Shown piece after piece: positions 8,816 through 18,262 of a stretch of 47,825 bases of DNA. The first letter of the stretch is position 1; each line of letters opens with the position of its first letter. The position numbers and the translations under genes were made by a program. This DNA comes from Smithella sp. (GTDB lineage Bacteria > Desulfobacterota > Syntrophia > Syntrophales > Smithellaceae), in NCBI GenBank assembly GCA_007244375.1, contig SCVW01000051.1, forward strand, positions 1 to 47,825, written 5' to 3'. Below the pieces are notes generated by a model that was not told where the DNA came from, ran no database searches, and saw only the letters and a program-made list of their open reading frames with translations.

Positions 8816-8823
8816 ATTGCCTT

Positions 8824-9825
8824 ATGAAACAACTATTTAATCTGGAAGACATAGAAAGAAAAGTCGTATTGATTTTAAAGATACTGAATGAAAATCCTAC
8901 CCCCTTGGGGGCAAGGTTAATTGCGAGAAAAATGCAAGAAAGAGGGGTTCACCTAAGTGAAAGAACTGTTCGCTATCATCTTAAGCTTATGGATGAAAGA
9001 GGACTGACTGAATTTGTCGGTCGACGCGACGGCAGAATTATTACTAATCTGGGTATGGATGAGATCAATAACGCGCGCGTCCGGGATAAAATCAGCCTTT
9101 CCATTGCCCGAATCGATGTTCTTTCCTTTAAAACAACTTTTAATATCAAAGAGCGCAAAGGCCTTGTTCCGGTCAATATTTCATTTTTTCCAAAAGACCA
9201 ATTCAACAAGGCTCTTATGGTAATGAAACCGGTTTTCAGGAAAAAAATTGCTGTTTCCAATCTCGTTGCCGTTGCCGAGGCAGGGAAAAATCTGGGAGAA
9301 GTAATTGTGCCGCAGGGGAAAGTCGGATTGGCAACAATTTGCGGTATTTTGATCAATGGCATTCTTTTAAAGTACGGTATTCCGATTGACTCCAAATTCG
9401 GCGGCATTCTTCAGGTAAGAAACGGAAACCCTTTAAGATTTGTCGAACTGATCAACTACTCCGGTTCTTCGCTTGATCCATCGGAAATATTCATTCGCGG
9501 TAAGATGACTTCAGTCAGGGAAGTTGTAAAGAAAGGAGAGGGGAAAATTCTAGCCAATTTTCGCGAAATACCAGCGCTGAGCCGCTCTCTGGTGGAGGAA
9601 GTCATCGATGAAATCAATAAAATCGGAATACACTGCACTCTTTCAATAGGAACCGTCGGAAATCCCATCTGTCAGACGGACGTGGATATAAACAAAGTAG
9701 GCATGATTCTCATAGGCGGTCTTAATCCTGTTGCCGCTGCCTTTGAAGAAGGATTCAATGTGGATAACAAAGCTATGTCCACAGTGATGGATTATAAGGA
9801 ACTTCGCAGTATAGAGGAGATATAA
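8824..9825 (+). CDS. nrpR: NrpR-like transcriptional regulator (winged helix + NrpR/DUF128 domain)
   Basis: This 333-residue protein has an N-terminal winged helix (about 8-75; LIARKMQERG and LSERTVRYHLKLM) and one NrpR regulatory domain (about 95-330; VGLATICGILINGILLKYGIPIDSKFGG in part, and LSIGTVGNP). In methanogens NrpR represses nitrogen-assimilation genes and releases DNA when 2-oxoglutarate accumulates. This version has one DNA-binding domain and one effector domain. It lies 71 bases upstream of gdhA, and glutamine and glutamate synthase genes follow within 20 kb, which supports a nitrogen role. No ribosome site is visible before the ATG, yet the winged helix begins right after it, so the start is probably right. 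The effector and targets are inferred from the family. Confidence 0.85.
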   Translation: MKQLFNLEDIERKVVLILKILNENPTPLGARLIARKMQERGVHLSERTVRYHLKLMDERGLTEFVGRRDGRIITNLGMDEINNARVRDKISLSIARIDVLSFKTTFNIKERKGLVPVNISFFPKDQFNKALMVMKPVFRKKIAVSNLVAVAEAGKNLGEVIVPQGKVGLATICGILINGILLKYGIPIDSKFGGILQVRNGNPLRFVELINYSGSSLDPSEIFIRGKMTSVREVVKKGEGKILANFREIPALSRSLVEEVIDEINKIGIHCTLSIGTVGNPICQTDVDINKVGMILIGGLNPVAAAFEEGFNVDNKAMSTVMDYKELRSIEEI

Positions 9826-9836
9826 AAAGAAATTCA

Positions 9837-9853
9837 GCTATACCATGTATAGC
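9837..9853. promoter_or_regulatory. Perfect inverted repeat upstream of gdhA
   Basis: GCTATAC-CAT-GTATAGC, a 7-bp perfect inverted repeat between the nrpR-like gene and gdhA, about 44 bases before the gdhA start. It is a good position for a repressor site. Which protein binds is unknown; the NrpR-like product is the obvious candidate. Confidence 0.45.
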
Positions 9854-9884
9854 GAATGCATGAAGGAAATAATTATTATTCTAG

Positions 9885-11252
<1,368 letters not shown>

Positions 11253-11273
11253 AAAATATTACAATTTAATCTG

Positions 11274-11305
11274 AGCCGCAGCCACGTTGTGGCTGCGGCT
11301 TTTTT
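11274..11305 (+). terminator. Rho-independent terminator of gdhA
   Basis: A 12-bp GC-rich stem (11274-11285 with 11289-11300), a 3-base loop, then a run of T to 11305, 21 bases after the gdhA stop. Confidence 0.92.
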
Positions 11306-11326
11306 AGCGAAATCTTTTGCAGAATC

Positions 11327-11346
11327 CCCCGCGGCTTGCCAAGGGG
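11327..11346. repeat. Degenerate REP-like palindrome
   Basis: CCCCGCGGCTTGCCAAGGGG resembles the palindromes at 18015-18031 and 18061-18080, which share the CCCCG...GCTTGC core. It lies 16 bases past the end of the minus-strand gene at 11362 and may act as its terminator. Confidence 0.4.
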
Positions 11347-11361
11347 AGTTTCACTAGGTAA

Positions 11362-13953
11362 CTATTTATTGGAAAAGCAAATCATTTTCTGCGTTACAAT
11401 ATCCGAGAGCAGGCGCAGATCTTTTGTTCTTAAATCATATACCTTCATTACAGACTTGTATTTTTGATCATCAGGCATCAGGTCGGTGAAAATATTGGGC
11501 TGTTTCTCCAGCCACGCCAAATTGAAAATGACATCTTTTCTCTCTGGATATATGGCCATGTAAAATATATCCATTTCGACCATGTCCTGGAAAAAATGCG
11601 TGCCGAAGGATAAATCGGGAATCAAAGACCCTTCCTGATAGGCTATTTCACCGATAGCGGTAATGTTATTGATTTCCGAAAACGTGATAGGAACGCCCAT
11701 TGCCGGGGTGGTTGTTCCCCAGCGTCCCGGCCCCAGGAGAATCGTCGGCATTTTTTCACGGTTGCCGATCTGCTTGTTCAATTTTCCTGTGAGTCGCGCA
11801 ACCTCGTGTTTTTCCGAGACACTTAACTTCGCGTAACCCTTGGGATCAATATAAATGATCCGGGATATGGCCTGGTAGATGCTGCCACCCATGAAGTTTG
11901 CCTCCTGCTGAAGGAGAATTTTGTTTTTGTTTATTTTTTCGGGTAATTGGAGGCGGCTGTAATGCCCTTTGGTTTGGAACGGTCGGCACTGCAGAAGATT
12001 AATTTTTAGCTGTCTCTCATGGTCAGAGTTTACTGTGAATTCAATATCCACCGGATAACGGTATACCTGTTCCAGTTTCTTGAGCATTTTAGACATGGTC
12101 TTGGCGAAAGGTGTGTTTTGAAACAGTTCGTCAAACGTCAGAATCCAGGCGTCCTTTGTTTTCCGTCCCAATGACCGGTAATATTCGGATGCGGCGGCGT
12201 CGCGAATGGCGATAAGGTTTAGGAGGTGCGATTCCATGTTGGAAATCAGTTCGTCGGCCGGCACTGTCTGGAATTCATTTTTCTGCAGATTCAGCAGGTC
12301 AACTTCATTCTGGGAGAAACGTTTCATATCTTCCGGTTTATTGAAGGGTTTGACGAGCGGGGCATCGAGGGCGACAATGCGCGGGTAATCATTTTCCACA
12401 CGATTGACGGCCCGGGTGCCGAGACCAAAAACAATCCGCAGCAGGCCGGCTTTGGGGTCCATTCCCTTTTGCCAGACGAACGTGTTATAGGACAGGCCGA
12501 CCCCCGCAATATCCGGAAAAAAATAATTTTCGTGATGGGAGCCGGATACACGCTGCACGAGCAAGGCCATTTGTTCATCCTGCTGGGCCATGCCACGCTG
12601 CAAACGGTAGGTCAGAGCGTCTTCGTTCATCGTCGACGCGAAAATCTTGCGCACCGCAATTTCGAAATTTTTATAGCGTTCCTCAGGTGTTCCCTGGTTG
12701 ACGCAAAAATAACTTTCGTATTTTCCGGCAAAAGCGTTGCCGAAAGCATCTTCCAGAAGCGAACTGGAACGAACGATGATCGGTGCCTGACCATAATATT
12801 CCAGCATGAGTTGAAACTGTTCTTTGATCTCGTCCGGGAAGACGCCGTGCAGCATTTTGCTTTTGAGTTCGCGGGCGACTTCGAAATACCCCTCTTCCGT
12901 TTTGTGTGCCATCAGCAGTTTCCACCATCCGTTTTGCACTATATAGGAATAAAAAATGTCCGAGCCGATATAAAAAGAATCGTGCATTTCCAATACCTGG
13001 GGCCAGTCCATTGAGGGGTCTTTGCGCAGGATATTGCGTGCCAGAAGCATGCCCACCGATTTCCCGCCGATGAAACCGGTTCCGATGAGACGTTTTTTGA
13101 TTTCGAGCAGATCCTCAAGTGTAAAATATTCTTTGACCAGAGCCAACATTCTTTTTTCCCGTCCGATCATGACCCGGGAAAGAGTTTCCACCATATCCTG
13201 CTTTTCCTGTAAGGCTTTCGGATCTTCCATAATAGTATTTGCCTTGAGAAAAATACGATCCCAGTAGTCAAGATTCCGCACACCGCTGGTGGCGTTTTTA
13301 TCAGTCAGGAAAGACAAGATGTTGGCCGCGTCGGCGCTGTTGAGGATGGGAACAAATTTTTCAGCTTTCATAACATGGGGAAGATACATCGTGGGAGTGT
13401 AGCGTTTCCACGCTTTGAGCGGATGAATGTATATTTTACCTTTATTATTGTAAATATCCAAAAGAACCTGCGTTGTTTCCCGGATTCGCGCCACGGTTTT
13501 GAAGGAGTGACGGCTGCGCAAAATAGCGAAATATGCTACTGTGTTAAGTTCGAACAAATACGGACAGGTGATGACAAAAAAATTCCCGATCATCAAATCG
13601 GTTGCCCAGGCAATCAGCAGATCCGACAAACAGTCAAATACGTAGAAAACATCCCTGCCTTCATCCCGGACAATATTATGCACCTGGGTGGAAAAGGATT
13701 CAAAGCCTTTGTTGGCGTTGAGCTTATACACTTTTATTTTTTTGCTGTCTTCCAGAACAGGCGCGTGATTGGCAAAACGCATGTAAACCAGTCGGCGATT
13801 TTCGGCCAGAGCTGTTTTAACGTAAGGATCGACAAATTTTTTATAGTCTTCGATATCGTCAACCTGCAAAACGACATTGTCTCCCATTTGGAGATAACTG
13901 AGAATTTCATCCAGCCCCTTAATTCCTGTGCTTACTCTGGTGTATGGTGTCAT
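11362..13953 (-). CDS. KaiC-like / PEP-pyruvate-binding (PPDK N-terminal-like) protein
   Basis: This 863-residue protein has two parts. The first ~200 residues resemble a RecA/KaiC-type ATPase fold (TGIKGLDEILSYLQMGDNVVLQVDDIEDY), but the Walker A lysine motif is missing. From about 275 to the end it matches the PEP/pyruvate-binding ATP-grasp domain of PEP synthase and pyruvate phosphate dikinase (GTGFIGGKSVGMLLARN, PIIVRSSSLLEDAFGNAFAGKYES in part). The phospho-histidine swivel domain and the C-terminal PEP barrel of real dikinases are absent, so it is not a normal PPDK. The ATG has an AAGGA site. Its role is unknown; signalling, or phosphoryl transfer to a separate partner, is possible. Confidence 0.8.
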   Translation of the reverse strand: MTPYTRVSTGIKGLDEILSYLQMGDNVVLQVDDIEDYKKFVDPYVKTALAENRRLVYMRFANHAPVLEDSKKIKVYKLNANKGFESFSTQVHNIVRDEGRDVFYVFDCLSDLLIAWATDLMIGNFFVITCPYLFELNTVAYFAILRSRHSFKTVARIRETTQVLLDIYNNKGKIYIHPLKAWKRYTPTMYLPHVMKAEKFVPILNSADAANILSFLTDKNATSGVRNLDYWDRIFLKANTIMEDPKALQEKQDMVETLSRVMIGREKRMLALVKEYFTLEDLLEIKKRLIGTGFIGGKSVGMLLARNILRKDPSMDWPQVLEMHDSFYIGSDIFYSYIVQNGWWKLLMAHKTEEGYFEVARELKSKMLHGVFPDEIKEQFQLMLEYYGQAPIIVRSSSLLEDAFGNAFAGKYESYFCVNQGTPEERYKNFEIAVRKIFASTMNEDALTYRLQRGMAQQDEQMALLVQRVSGSHHENYFFPDIAGVGLSYNTFVWQKGMDPKAGLLRIVFGLGTRAVNRVENDYPRIVALDAPLVKPFNKPEDMKRFSQNEVDLLNLQKNEFQTVPADELISNMESHLLNLIAIRDAAASEYYRSLGRKTKDAWILTFDELFQNTPFAKTMSKMLKKLEQVYRYPVDIEFTVNSDHERQLKINLLQCRPFQTKGHYSRLQLPEKINKNKILLQQEANFMGGSIYQAISRIIYIDPKGYAKLSVSEKHEVARLTGKLNKQIGNREKMPTILLGPGRWGTTTPAMGVPITFSEINNITAIGEIAYQEGSLIPDLSFGTHFFQDMVEMDIFYMAIYPERKDVIFNLAWLEKQPNIFTDLMPDDQKYKSVMKVYDLRTKDLRLLSDIVTQKMICFSNK

Positions 13954-14207
13954 AAAATCGATCCTTCAAAAAAATTATTTATAAACAAATTTACATTTCT
14001 TGTTTATCTCACATGTTTTTAAGTTGAGTTTGCTAATGCCTTTTGTTCCTAAGCATAACAAGCTTATTTTATACTATACAGAAAAAATTTTGTCCGGCAA
14101 TTGTCATTTTCCCTTTGTCGGCAAGATTAAAAACACGCAATTATAATATCAATATCTATGCCATAATTACGCATAAAGAATATTTTTGTATTTTTTTTAT
14201 TCGTTTT

Positions 14208-14225
14208 TGTATGTTCTTACATACA
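14208..14225. promoter_or_regulatory. Inverted repeat
   Basis: TGTATGT-TCTT-ACATACA, perfect 7-bp arms. It lies in the divergent region about 250 bases upstream of the kinase-like gene start at 13953 and well upstream of glnN. It could be an activator or repressor site; no known consensus was matched with confidence. Confidence 0.35.
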
Positions 14226-14303
14226 CAATGTTGAACGATTTTTTAGTAAATCGAAATGCATCAATCATCGAAATCAGAACACATTATTCGGGTGTTTTCT
14301 TTT

Positions 14304-14327
14304 AAGTGATACAACATTGTACCACTT
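14304..14327. promoter_or_regulatory. 24-base palindrome, candidate operator
   Basis: Nearly perfect palindrome centred on TACAA-CA-TTGTA (14310-14321), with AAGTG/CACTT outer arms and one mismatch (309 against 322). The core matches the half-sites at 8711-8728 and 18172-18185. It lies about 70-90 bases upstream of the sigma-54-like site at 14394, a normal distance for an upstream control element. Confidence 0.5.
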
Positions 14328-14393
14328 TTTTTGTCTGTGCAATTATTGTATATTGTCATGTTATATCAATATCTTATAATGTATAATTCATGT

Positions 14394-14409
14394 TGGCACT
14401 GTCATTGTT
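14394..14409 (+). promoter_or_regulatory. Decayed sigma-54-like promoter (ancestral amt promoter)
   Basis: TGGCACTGTCATTGTT has an ideal -24 element and correct spacing, but the -12 element is TTGT instead of TTGC. It lies 32 bases before the ATG of the amt remnant, as expected for its original promoter. Confidence 0.45.
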
Positions 14410-14446
14410 CCATTATGAATGCAATAAAATTAAAGAAGACATGAAT

Positions 14447-14599
14447 ATGAATTCAGGAGACACAGCGTGGGTTATGTTCGCTAGTGCTTTGGTATCATTA
14501 ATGACCATACCGGTCCCGGTATTTTTCTATTAAAGACTTGTTCGACGCAAGAACGTGTTCTCCATTTTTAGCAATGTTTTATCATCGTGGCTGCAATAA
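14447..14599 (+). pseudogene. amt: Remnant of an amt ammonium transporter gene (N-terminal part)
   Basis: Conceptual translation from 14447 (or from the ATG at 14441) gives MNSGDTAWVMFASALVSLMT, then a hydrophobic stretch ending FFY, an in-frame TAA (14531-14533), RLVRRKNVFSI and a final stop at 14597. Amt/AmtB proteins begin with just this pattern: GDTAWxL..ALV.LMT..xxxFYGGLVRRKNVLS. The conserved GG is replaced by a stop plus Arg. Only about 50 codons remain, and none of the later membrane segments can be found before glnN. In many bacteria and archaea amt, glnK and glnA are neighbours under nitrogen control, so this looks like a deleted amt gene whose start was left in the glnN leader. Confidence 0.7.
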
Positions 14600-14676
14600 G
14601 CCTACAGTGTGTTTTGCTCGGTTAATTCTTATCCTTTTCTTAAATAAACTCGCTCTCAGCTTCTGAAAGAACAGTT

Positions 14677-14692
14677 TGGCATGGAAGATGCT
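14677..14692 (+). promoter_or_regulatory. Sigma-54 promoter for glnN (first copy)
   Basis: TGGCATGGAAGATGCT matches the sigma-54 consensus with the invariant GG (14678-14679) and GC (14690-14691) at the right spacing. Transcription would begin near 14704, giving a leader of about 130 bases before the ATG at 14833. A sigma-54 activator gene lies 3.5 kb downstream. Confidence 0.6.
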
Positions 14693-14832
14693 AATAAAGT
14701 TTGGTTTTAATTTGATGCCGTTGAAATTTATTTTGAAATGAATTGCAGCGGCTTTATGAACATATAGAAAATACATCCTGATTAAAAAATATGCAATACT
14801 GCAATTAAAATAAAAAATTAGATGGAGGAAAC

Positions 14833-17001
14833 ATGAAGAAAGTAAGTCCGGTGATAGCATCAGAAAGAAGTTACATTGTAGAAAAAGAAAAATCGATTCC
14901 GGTTTCGGAATATTACGGTGAAGATACCTTCAGTTACAAGGTTATGCAAGAAAAACTTCCGAAAGAAACTTACAAGAAATTAATGGATATTATTCATGAG
15001 GGCAAGACTCTGGATATTGAAACAGCCAATATTGTTGCCCACGCCATGAAAGAGTGGGCAATATCCAAGGGAGCAACACATTTTGCCCACTGGTTTCAGC
15101 CGATGACTGGCATGACGGCGGAAAAACATGATTCATTTGCCGATCCGGTTGGCATCGGTGAAGTTGTGGAGAAATTTTCTGGCAAGCAGCTTGTCCAAGG
15201 CGAGCCGGATGCGTCAAGTTTCCCCAGCGGCGGTATCAGAGCTACATTTGAAGCTCGTGGATACACAGCCTGGGATATTTCTTCACCGGCATTTATTCGC
15301 AGATGCGGCATTTCGACAACCCTTTGCATTCCCACTGCGTTTATATCTTACACCGGCGAAGCGCTTGACAAAAAAACCCCTCTACTCAGATCAAACAAGG
15401 CGGTCAGCAAAAGCGCCGTCAATATGCTGAAGCTCCTGGGCAATAAAAAAGTGAAAAAAGTTTTTTCCACACTGGGTCCCGAACAGGAATATTTTTTGAT
15501 CGACATGGATTATTTTTATAAAAGACAGGACCTGCTGCTTGGCGGCAGAACCGTTGTCGGCGCTCCTCCTGCCAAAGGTCAGGAGCTGGAAGATCAGTAT
15601 TTCGGCAGTATCAAGGAAAGAATATCTTCCTATATGCATGATGTTGAAGAAGAACTTTTTAAACTTGGTATTCCTGCCAAGACCAGACACAACGAAGTTG
15701 CGCCCAGTCAGTTTGAAATCGCACCCGTTTTCGAAGAAGCTAACCTGGCGGTTGATCATAATCAGCTCGTGATGGATACAATCAAGTCTGTGGCCAAGAA
15801 ACACGGTCTGGCCGCACTGCTTCACGAAAAGCCTTTTGCCCGCATCAATGGTTCCGGTAAACACCTGAACTGGTCGCTGTCCGACGACAGCGGCAACAAT
15901 CTGCTCTCTCCCGGTGACAAACCGCATGACAATCTGCAATTCCTGGTTTTCCTCATAGCCATCATCAGTGCGGTTTATAAACATGCCGACATTCTTCGCG
16001 CTTCGGTTGCCTCATATGCCAATGACCACAGATTGGGTGCCAATGAAGCTCCACCGGCTATCATTTCTGTTTTCCTCGGCGATCAGCTCACCAAGATACT
16101 AGCCGATATCGAAGTGGGTGTAGTCACCAAAGCAACGGACCAGGAAATCATCGATTTGGGCGTTTCCGCCGTTCCCGTTGTGAGCAAGGATAATACCGAC
16201 CGCAACAGGACGTCGCCGTTTGCCTTTACCGGCAACAAATTTGAATTCCGCGCCGTCGGTTCGTCGCAATCCATCTCCTTTCCAGCCGCCGTTATTAATA
16301 CCATCGTGGCGGAAAGACTTGATGAGCTTGCCGAAAAAATCAAAGTCAAGGGAGGCAATATCAATCAAGCGGTATTTGATGTGCTGAAAGCGGAAATCAA
16401 ACAAATCAAACCTGTTCTCTTCAACGGTGATAATTACACCAAAGAATGGGAAGTGGAAGCGGCAAAAAGAAAGCTGCCTAATGCTAAAACAACACCTGTG
16501 GCGTTGAAGGCCTTAATTACAGATAAGGCATTGAATCTTTTTGAAAAATATGAGGTCCTTTCCAATGTTGAACTCAAGTCCAGGTACCTGATTTATGTCG
16601 AAAAATACATCAAGGCTCTGGAAATCGAAGTGAAGTGCCTCAAAAATGTTTGTCTCAGCCAGATTGTCCCGGTGACTTCAGCGTATCAAAAGACTTTGAC
16701 CGATACGATCAAGGGTATCAGGGATACTATTGGCGGCAAGTCTGACGTGACGGTACAGCAGGAAATTTTGAAAACTTCAATGGATCTGCTCAATAAGGTT
16801 TACAAGACAATGAAAGAAATTCTGACGCAGGTTGAAACTGCTTCGGCCATTCACGATCAAGCCAAAAAAGCTGAAATGTTATGCTCAAAGGTGAAAACAA
16901 AAATGGACGAACTGCGTGAGCATGTCGATGCTCTGGAAGAAATCGTTGATGACGAATTGTGGCCTTTGCCTAAGTTCTGGGAAATGCTGTTTATCAGCTA
17001 G
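14833..17001 (+). CDS. glnN: Glutamine synthetase type III (first copy)
   Basis: This 722-residue ATP-dependent enzyme joins ammonium to glutamate. Its length and signatures fit GSIII, not the ~470-residue [41 protein letters not shown], the metal/ATP site [39 protein letters not shown] and [22 protein letters not shown]. The C-terminal ~150 residues are helical and charged, as in the family. A GGAGG site lies just upstream. A second copy lies at 25237-27408. Upstream are a sigma-54 promoter and an operator-like palindrome, so expression probably rises in ammonium limitation. No adenylylation site of the GSI type is expected in this family. Confidence 0.96.
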   Translation: MKKVSPVIASERSYIVEKEKSIPVSEYYGEDTFSYKVMQEKLPKETYKKLMDIIHEGKTLDIETANIVAHAMKEWAISKGATHFAHWFQPMTGMTAEKHDSFADPVGIGEVVEKFSGKQLVQGEPDASSFPSGGIRATFEARGYTAWDISSPAFIRRCGISTTLCIPTAFISYTGEALDKKTPLLRSNKAVSKSAVNMLKLLGNKKVKKVFSTLGPEQEYFLIDMDYFYKRQDLLLGGRTVVGAPPAKGQELEDQYFGSIKERISSYMHDVEEELFKLGIPAKTRHNEVAPSQFEIAPVFEEANLAVDHNQLVMDTIKSVAKKHGLAALLHEKPFARINGSGKHLNWSLSDDSGNNLLSPGDKPHDNLQFLVFLIAIISAVYKHADILRASVASYANDHRLGANEAPPAIISVFLGDQLTKILADIEVGVVTKATDQEIIDLGVSAVPVVSKDNTDRNRTSPFAFTGNKFEFRAVGSSQSISFPAAVINTIVAERLDELAEKIKVKGGNINQAVFDVLKAEIKQIKPVLFNGDNYTKEWEVEAAKRKLPNAKTTPVALKALITDKALNLFEKYEVLSNVELKSRYLIYVEKYIKALEIEVKCLKNVCLSQIVPVTSAYQKTLTDTIKGIRDTIGGKSDVTVQQEILKTSMDLLNKVYKTMKEILTQVETASAIHDQAKKAEMLCSKVKTKMDELREHVDALEEIVDDELWPLPKFWEMLFIS

Positions 17002-17081
17002 TGTGTGTTGATAATCAAAAAAAACAACCGGGAGGAGAAGAACAAAGCCGTTTTTCTTTTCCCGCTTGAAAAAATAAAGAG

Positions 17082-17098
17082 AATGATTTTAAATCATT
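17082..17098 (+). terminator. AT-rich hairpin downstream of glnN
   Basis: AATGATT-TTA-AATCATT, followed within 15 bases by a T-rich stretch; about 80 bases after the glnN stop. It is a weak terminator candidate. An imperfect CGGGA...TCCCG hairpin also lies just before it (about 17029-17065). Confidence 0.35.
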
Positions 17099-17121
17099 AG
17101 ACGTCTATTTTATTATTCTGC

Positions 17122-17195
17122 TGATGGGTCGTCTAAAGGTAGAACATCAGGTTCTTGTCCTGTGAAACGAAATTCGAGTCTTTGCCTATCAGCCA
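17122..17195 (+). tRNA. tRNA-Gln-like gene, degenerate, anticodon CUU
   Basis: A 74-base cloverleaf can be drawn. The 7-bp acceptor stem is complete (one G-T pair), with discriminator G and encoded CCA (17193-17195). The D arm has GG (17159 excluded; the GG is at 17138-17139), the T loop begins TTCGA (17173-17177), and the anticodon arm is TCAGG/CCTGT with loop TTCTTGT. The body (GTCTAAAGGTAG in the D arm, GTTCTTG in the anticodon loop) is closest to tRNA-Gln(CUG), but the anticodon at 17154-17156 reads CUU (Lys codon AAG). Mismatches are visible in the D, anticodon and T stems (C12-A23, T27-T43, A53-C61). It is most likely a decaying tRNA-Gln duplicate; a tRNA-like regulatory RNA or old attachment site are alternatives. 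Confidence 0.6.
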
Positions 17196-17273
17196 TGAAT
17201 TGCCGGAGTTTCTTCGTTCTATTTGAAGAAATTATTTACAGACAAGTCTTTGGAAAATCGGTTAATGGGAAAT

Positions 17274-17969
17274 ATGCGTGCGCACTATCTGCAACACGTT
17301 CCGTTTGAAGGCCTTGGTAGCATTGTTCCCTGGCTTGAAATTGCCGGACACACAGCAACAAGTACCAGATTTTTTGATTCAGAAAAGCTCCCTGATATTA
17401 AAACGATAGATGTGCTCATTGTGATGGGCGGATCTATGAGTGTCAATGATGAAGATAAGTTTCCCTGGTTGATTTCTGAAAAGAAGTTTATTTATCAAGC
17501 TGTCACTTCAGCAAAACCTGTCCTCGGTATTTGTCTGGGTGCGCAACTTATTGCCAGTGCGGTGGGTGCCAGAGTCTATCCCAGTCCGGTGAAAGAAATC
17601 GGTTGGTTTCCTATTTACGGGCTTCCGTCAAACGACCATGCAGTTTTTAGTTTTCCGCCGAAGGCGGAAGTTTTTCATTGGCATGGTGAAACATTTGACT
17701 TGCCATCCGGATCAACATGTCTGGCTCGAAGCGATGCATGCGCTAACCAGGCGTTTCAAATGGGCAATTCTGTGATAGGTTTGCAATTTCATCTGGAAAC
17801 AACGCCTCAAGCGGCACTGGATATCGTCTCAAATTGCCGGGATGAATTGATTTCTTCGCCCTGGATACAGACAGAAAAAGAAATCATGTCAGCCGATCCA
17901 GATAAATATCAATCCATAAATCGAATTATGGGAACAGTTCTATCGTATTTGTTAGGAAATAATAGATGA
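17274..17969 (+). CDS. Class I glutamine amidotransferase (GATase1-like)
   Basis: This 231-residue stand-alone protein has a class I glutamine amidotransferase fold. The catalytic triad is visible: nucleophile C87 in GICLGAQLIA, H173 in LQFHLE and E175. The oxyanion strand VMGGSMSVND is also typical. This subgroup is related to the GMP-synthase amidotransferase domain; its acceptor substrate is usually unknown. The frame is open from a TTG at 17223, but the family starts at MRAHYLQHVPFEGLG, so the ATG at 17274 is preferred; the ATG at 17265 is also possible. No good ribosome site is seen. It lies between glutamine synthetase and the sigma-54 activator, so a role in glutamine breakdown or amide transfer under nitrogen control is likely but not proven. 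Confidence 0.85.
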   Translation: MRAHYLQHVPFEGLGSIVPWLEIAGHTATSTRFFDSEKLPDIKTIDVLIVMGGSMSVNDEDKFPWLISEKKFIYQAVTSAKPVLGICLGAQLIASAVGARVYPSPVKEIGWFPIYGLPSNDHAVFSFPPKAEVFHWHGETFDLPSGSTCLARSDACANQAFQMGNSVIGLQFHLETTPQAALDIVSNCRDELISSPWIQTEKEIMSADPDKYQSINRIMGTVLSYLLGNNR

Positions 17970-18014
17970 TGATATCGTTTGAAATCATCATTATTAATCT
18001 CTATGGGTACAATT

Positions 18015-18031
18015 CCCCGTCGCTTGCGACG
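18015..18031. repeat. REP-like palindrome
   Basis: CCCCGTCGCTTGCGACG, with CGTCGC/GCGACG arms. It shares the GCTTGC centre and CCCCG start with 18061-18080 and 11327-11346. Confidence 0.5.
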
Positions 18032-18060
18032 AAGAAGAGAGTCATACTCTATTTACGATA

Positions 18061-18080
18061 CCCCGCTGCTTGCGGCGGGG
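18061..18080 (+). repeat. REP-like palindrome, possible terminator
   Basis: CCCCGCTGCTTGCGGCGGGG forms an 8-9 bp GC-rich stem, then TTGTTCATT. It may end transcription from the amidotransferase gene. It is the best preserved of three related palindromes in the window. Confidence 0.55.
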
Positions 18081-18171
18081 TTGTTCATTAAATGAAGAGC
18101 AATTTAACTAAATAATGTAATTTATTTTCCAGCAAAATACTCAGAATTTTTACATTCTTGTGGTACTTTTT

Positions 18172-18185
18172 TTACAAAGTTGTAA
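18172..18185. promoter_or_regulatory. Perfect palindrome upstream of the NifA-like gene
   Basis: TTACAAAGTTGTAA; the core TACAA-NN-TTGTA is the same as at 14310-14321. It lies six bases upstream of the -24 element at 18191, where a bound repressor would block the promoter. Confidence 0.5.
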
Positions 18186-18190
18186 CTTTT

Positions 18191-18206
18191 TGGTTTGTTA
18201 TTTGCA
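18191..18206 (+). promoter_or_regulatory. Sigma-54-like promoter of the NifA-like gene
   Basis: TGGTTTGTTATTTGCA has the invariant GG, G7 and a perfect TTGCA -12 element at correct spacing; the CAC of the -24 element is TTT. The -12 part overlaps a second inverted repeat (TGCATT-TCAG-AATGCA, 18203-18218). Confidence 0.5.
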
Positions 18207-18247
18207 TTTCAGAATGCAGTATTAAAAAAATGTTTGCAATTAGAACA

Positions 18248-18262
18248 ATTTTGTAACAAAAT
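18248..18262. promoter_or_regulatory. Palindrome near the start of the NifA-like gene
   Basis: ATTTTGT-A-ACAAAAT, 22 bases before the ATG at 18285. It lies downstream of the proposed start of transcription, so it could be a roadblock operator. Confidence 0.3.

Larger units (their letters stand above)
8342..8823. promoter_or_regulatory. Divergent AT-rich control region
   Basis: This gene-free region separates the aminotransferase (minus) from the NrpR-like gene (plus). It is strongly AT-rich in its right half. Three inverted repeats lie near the regulator start: 8711-8728, 8757-8768 and 8800-8815. A possible sigma-70 promoter sits between them: TTGACA at 8769-8774 and, 17 bases later, TATGGA at 8792-8797, a poor -10 match. 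Confidence 0.5.
13954..14832. promoter_or_regulatory. Long leader/control region of the first glutamine synthetase gene
   Basis: This 879-base region lies between divergent genes and has no intact gene. In order it holds an inverted repeat (14208-14225), a longer palindrome (14304-14327), a decayed sigma-54-like promoter (14394-14409), a broken start of an amt gene (14447-14599) and a better sigma-54 promoter (14677-14692). A ribosome site, GGAGG, precedes the glnN start. Confidence 0.7.

Noticed and set aside
12226-13014. 262-codon open frame on the plus strand
   Set aside because: It lies fully antisense to the KaiC-like/PEP-dikinase-like gene, shows no protein family pattern and has no ribosome site; the minus-strand frame has clear domain motifs.
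13375-14022. 215-codon plus-strand frame
   Set aside because: Mostly antisense to the start of the 11362-13953 gene, without family motifs.
15391-15984. 197-codon minus-strand frame, and its counterpart at 25807-26331
   Set aside because: Both are antisense to the same part of the two glnN copies; their mutual similarity only mirrors the similarity of the sense genes.
18015-18080. Two similar GC palindromes as a CRISPR-like array
   Set aside because: Only two diverged units of different length with self-complementary cores; they fit REP-like extragenic palindromes.
18160-18176. TGGTAC-N5-TTACA as a further sigma-54 site
   Set aside because: The -12 element lacks the invariant G, and the better-spaced TGG...TTGCA lies 30 bases downstream.
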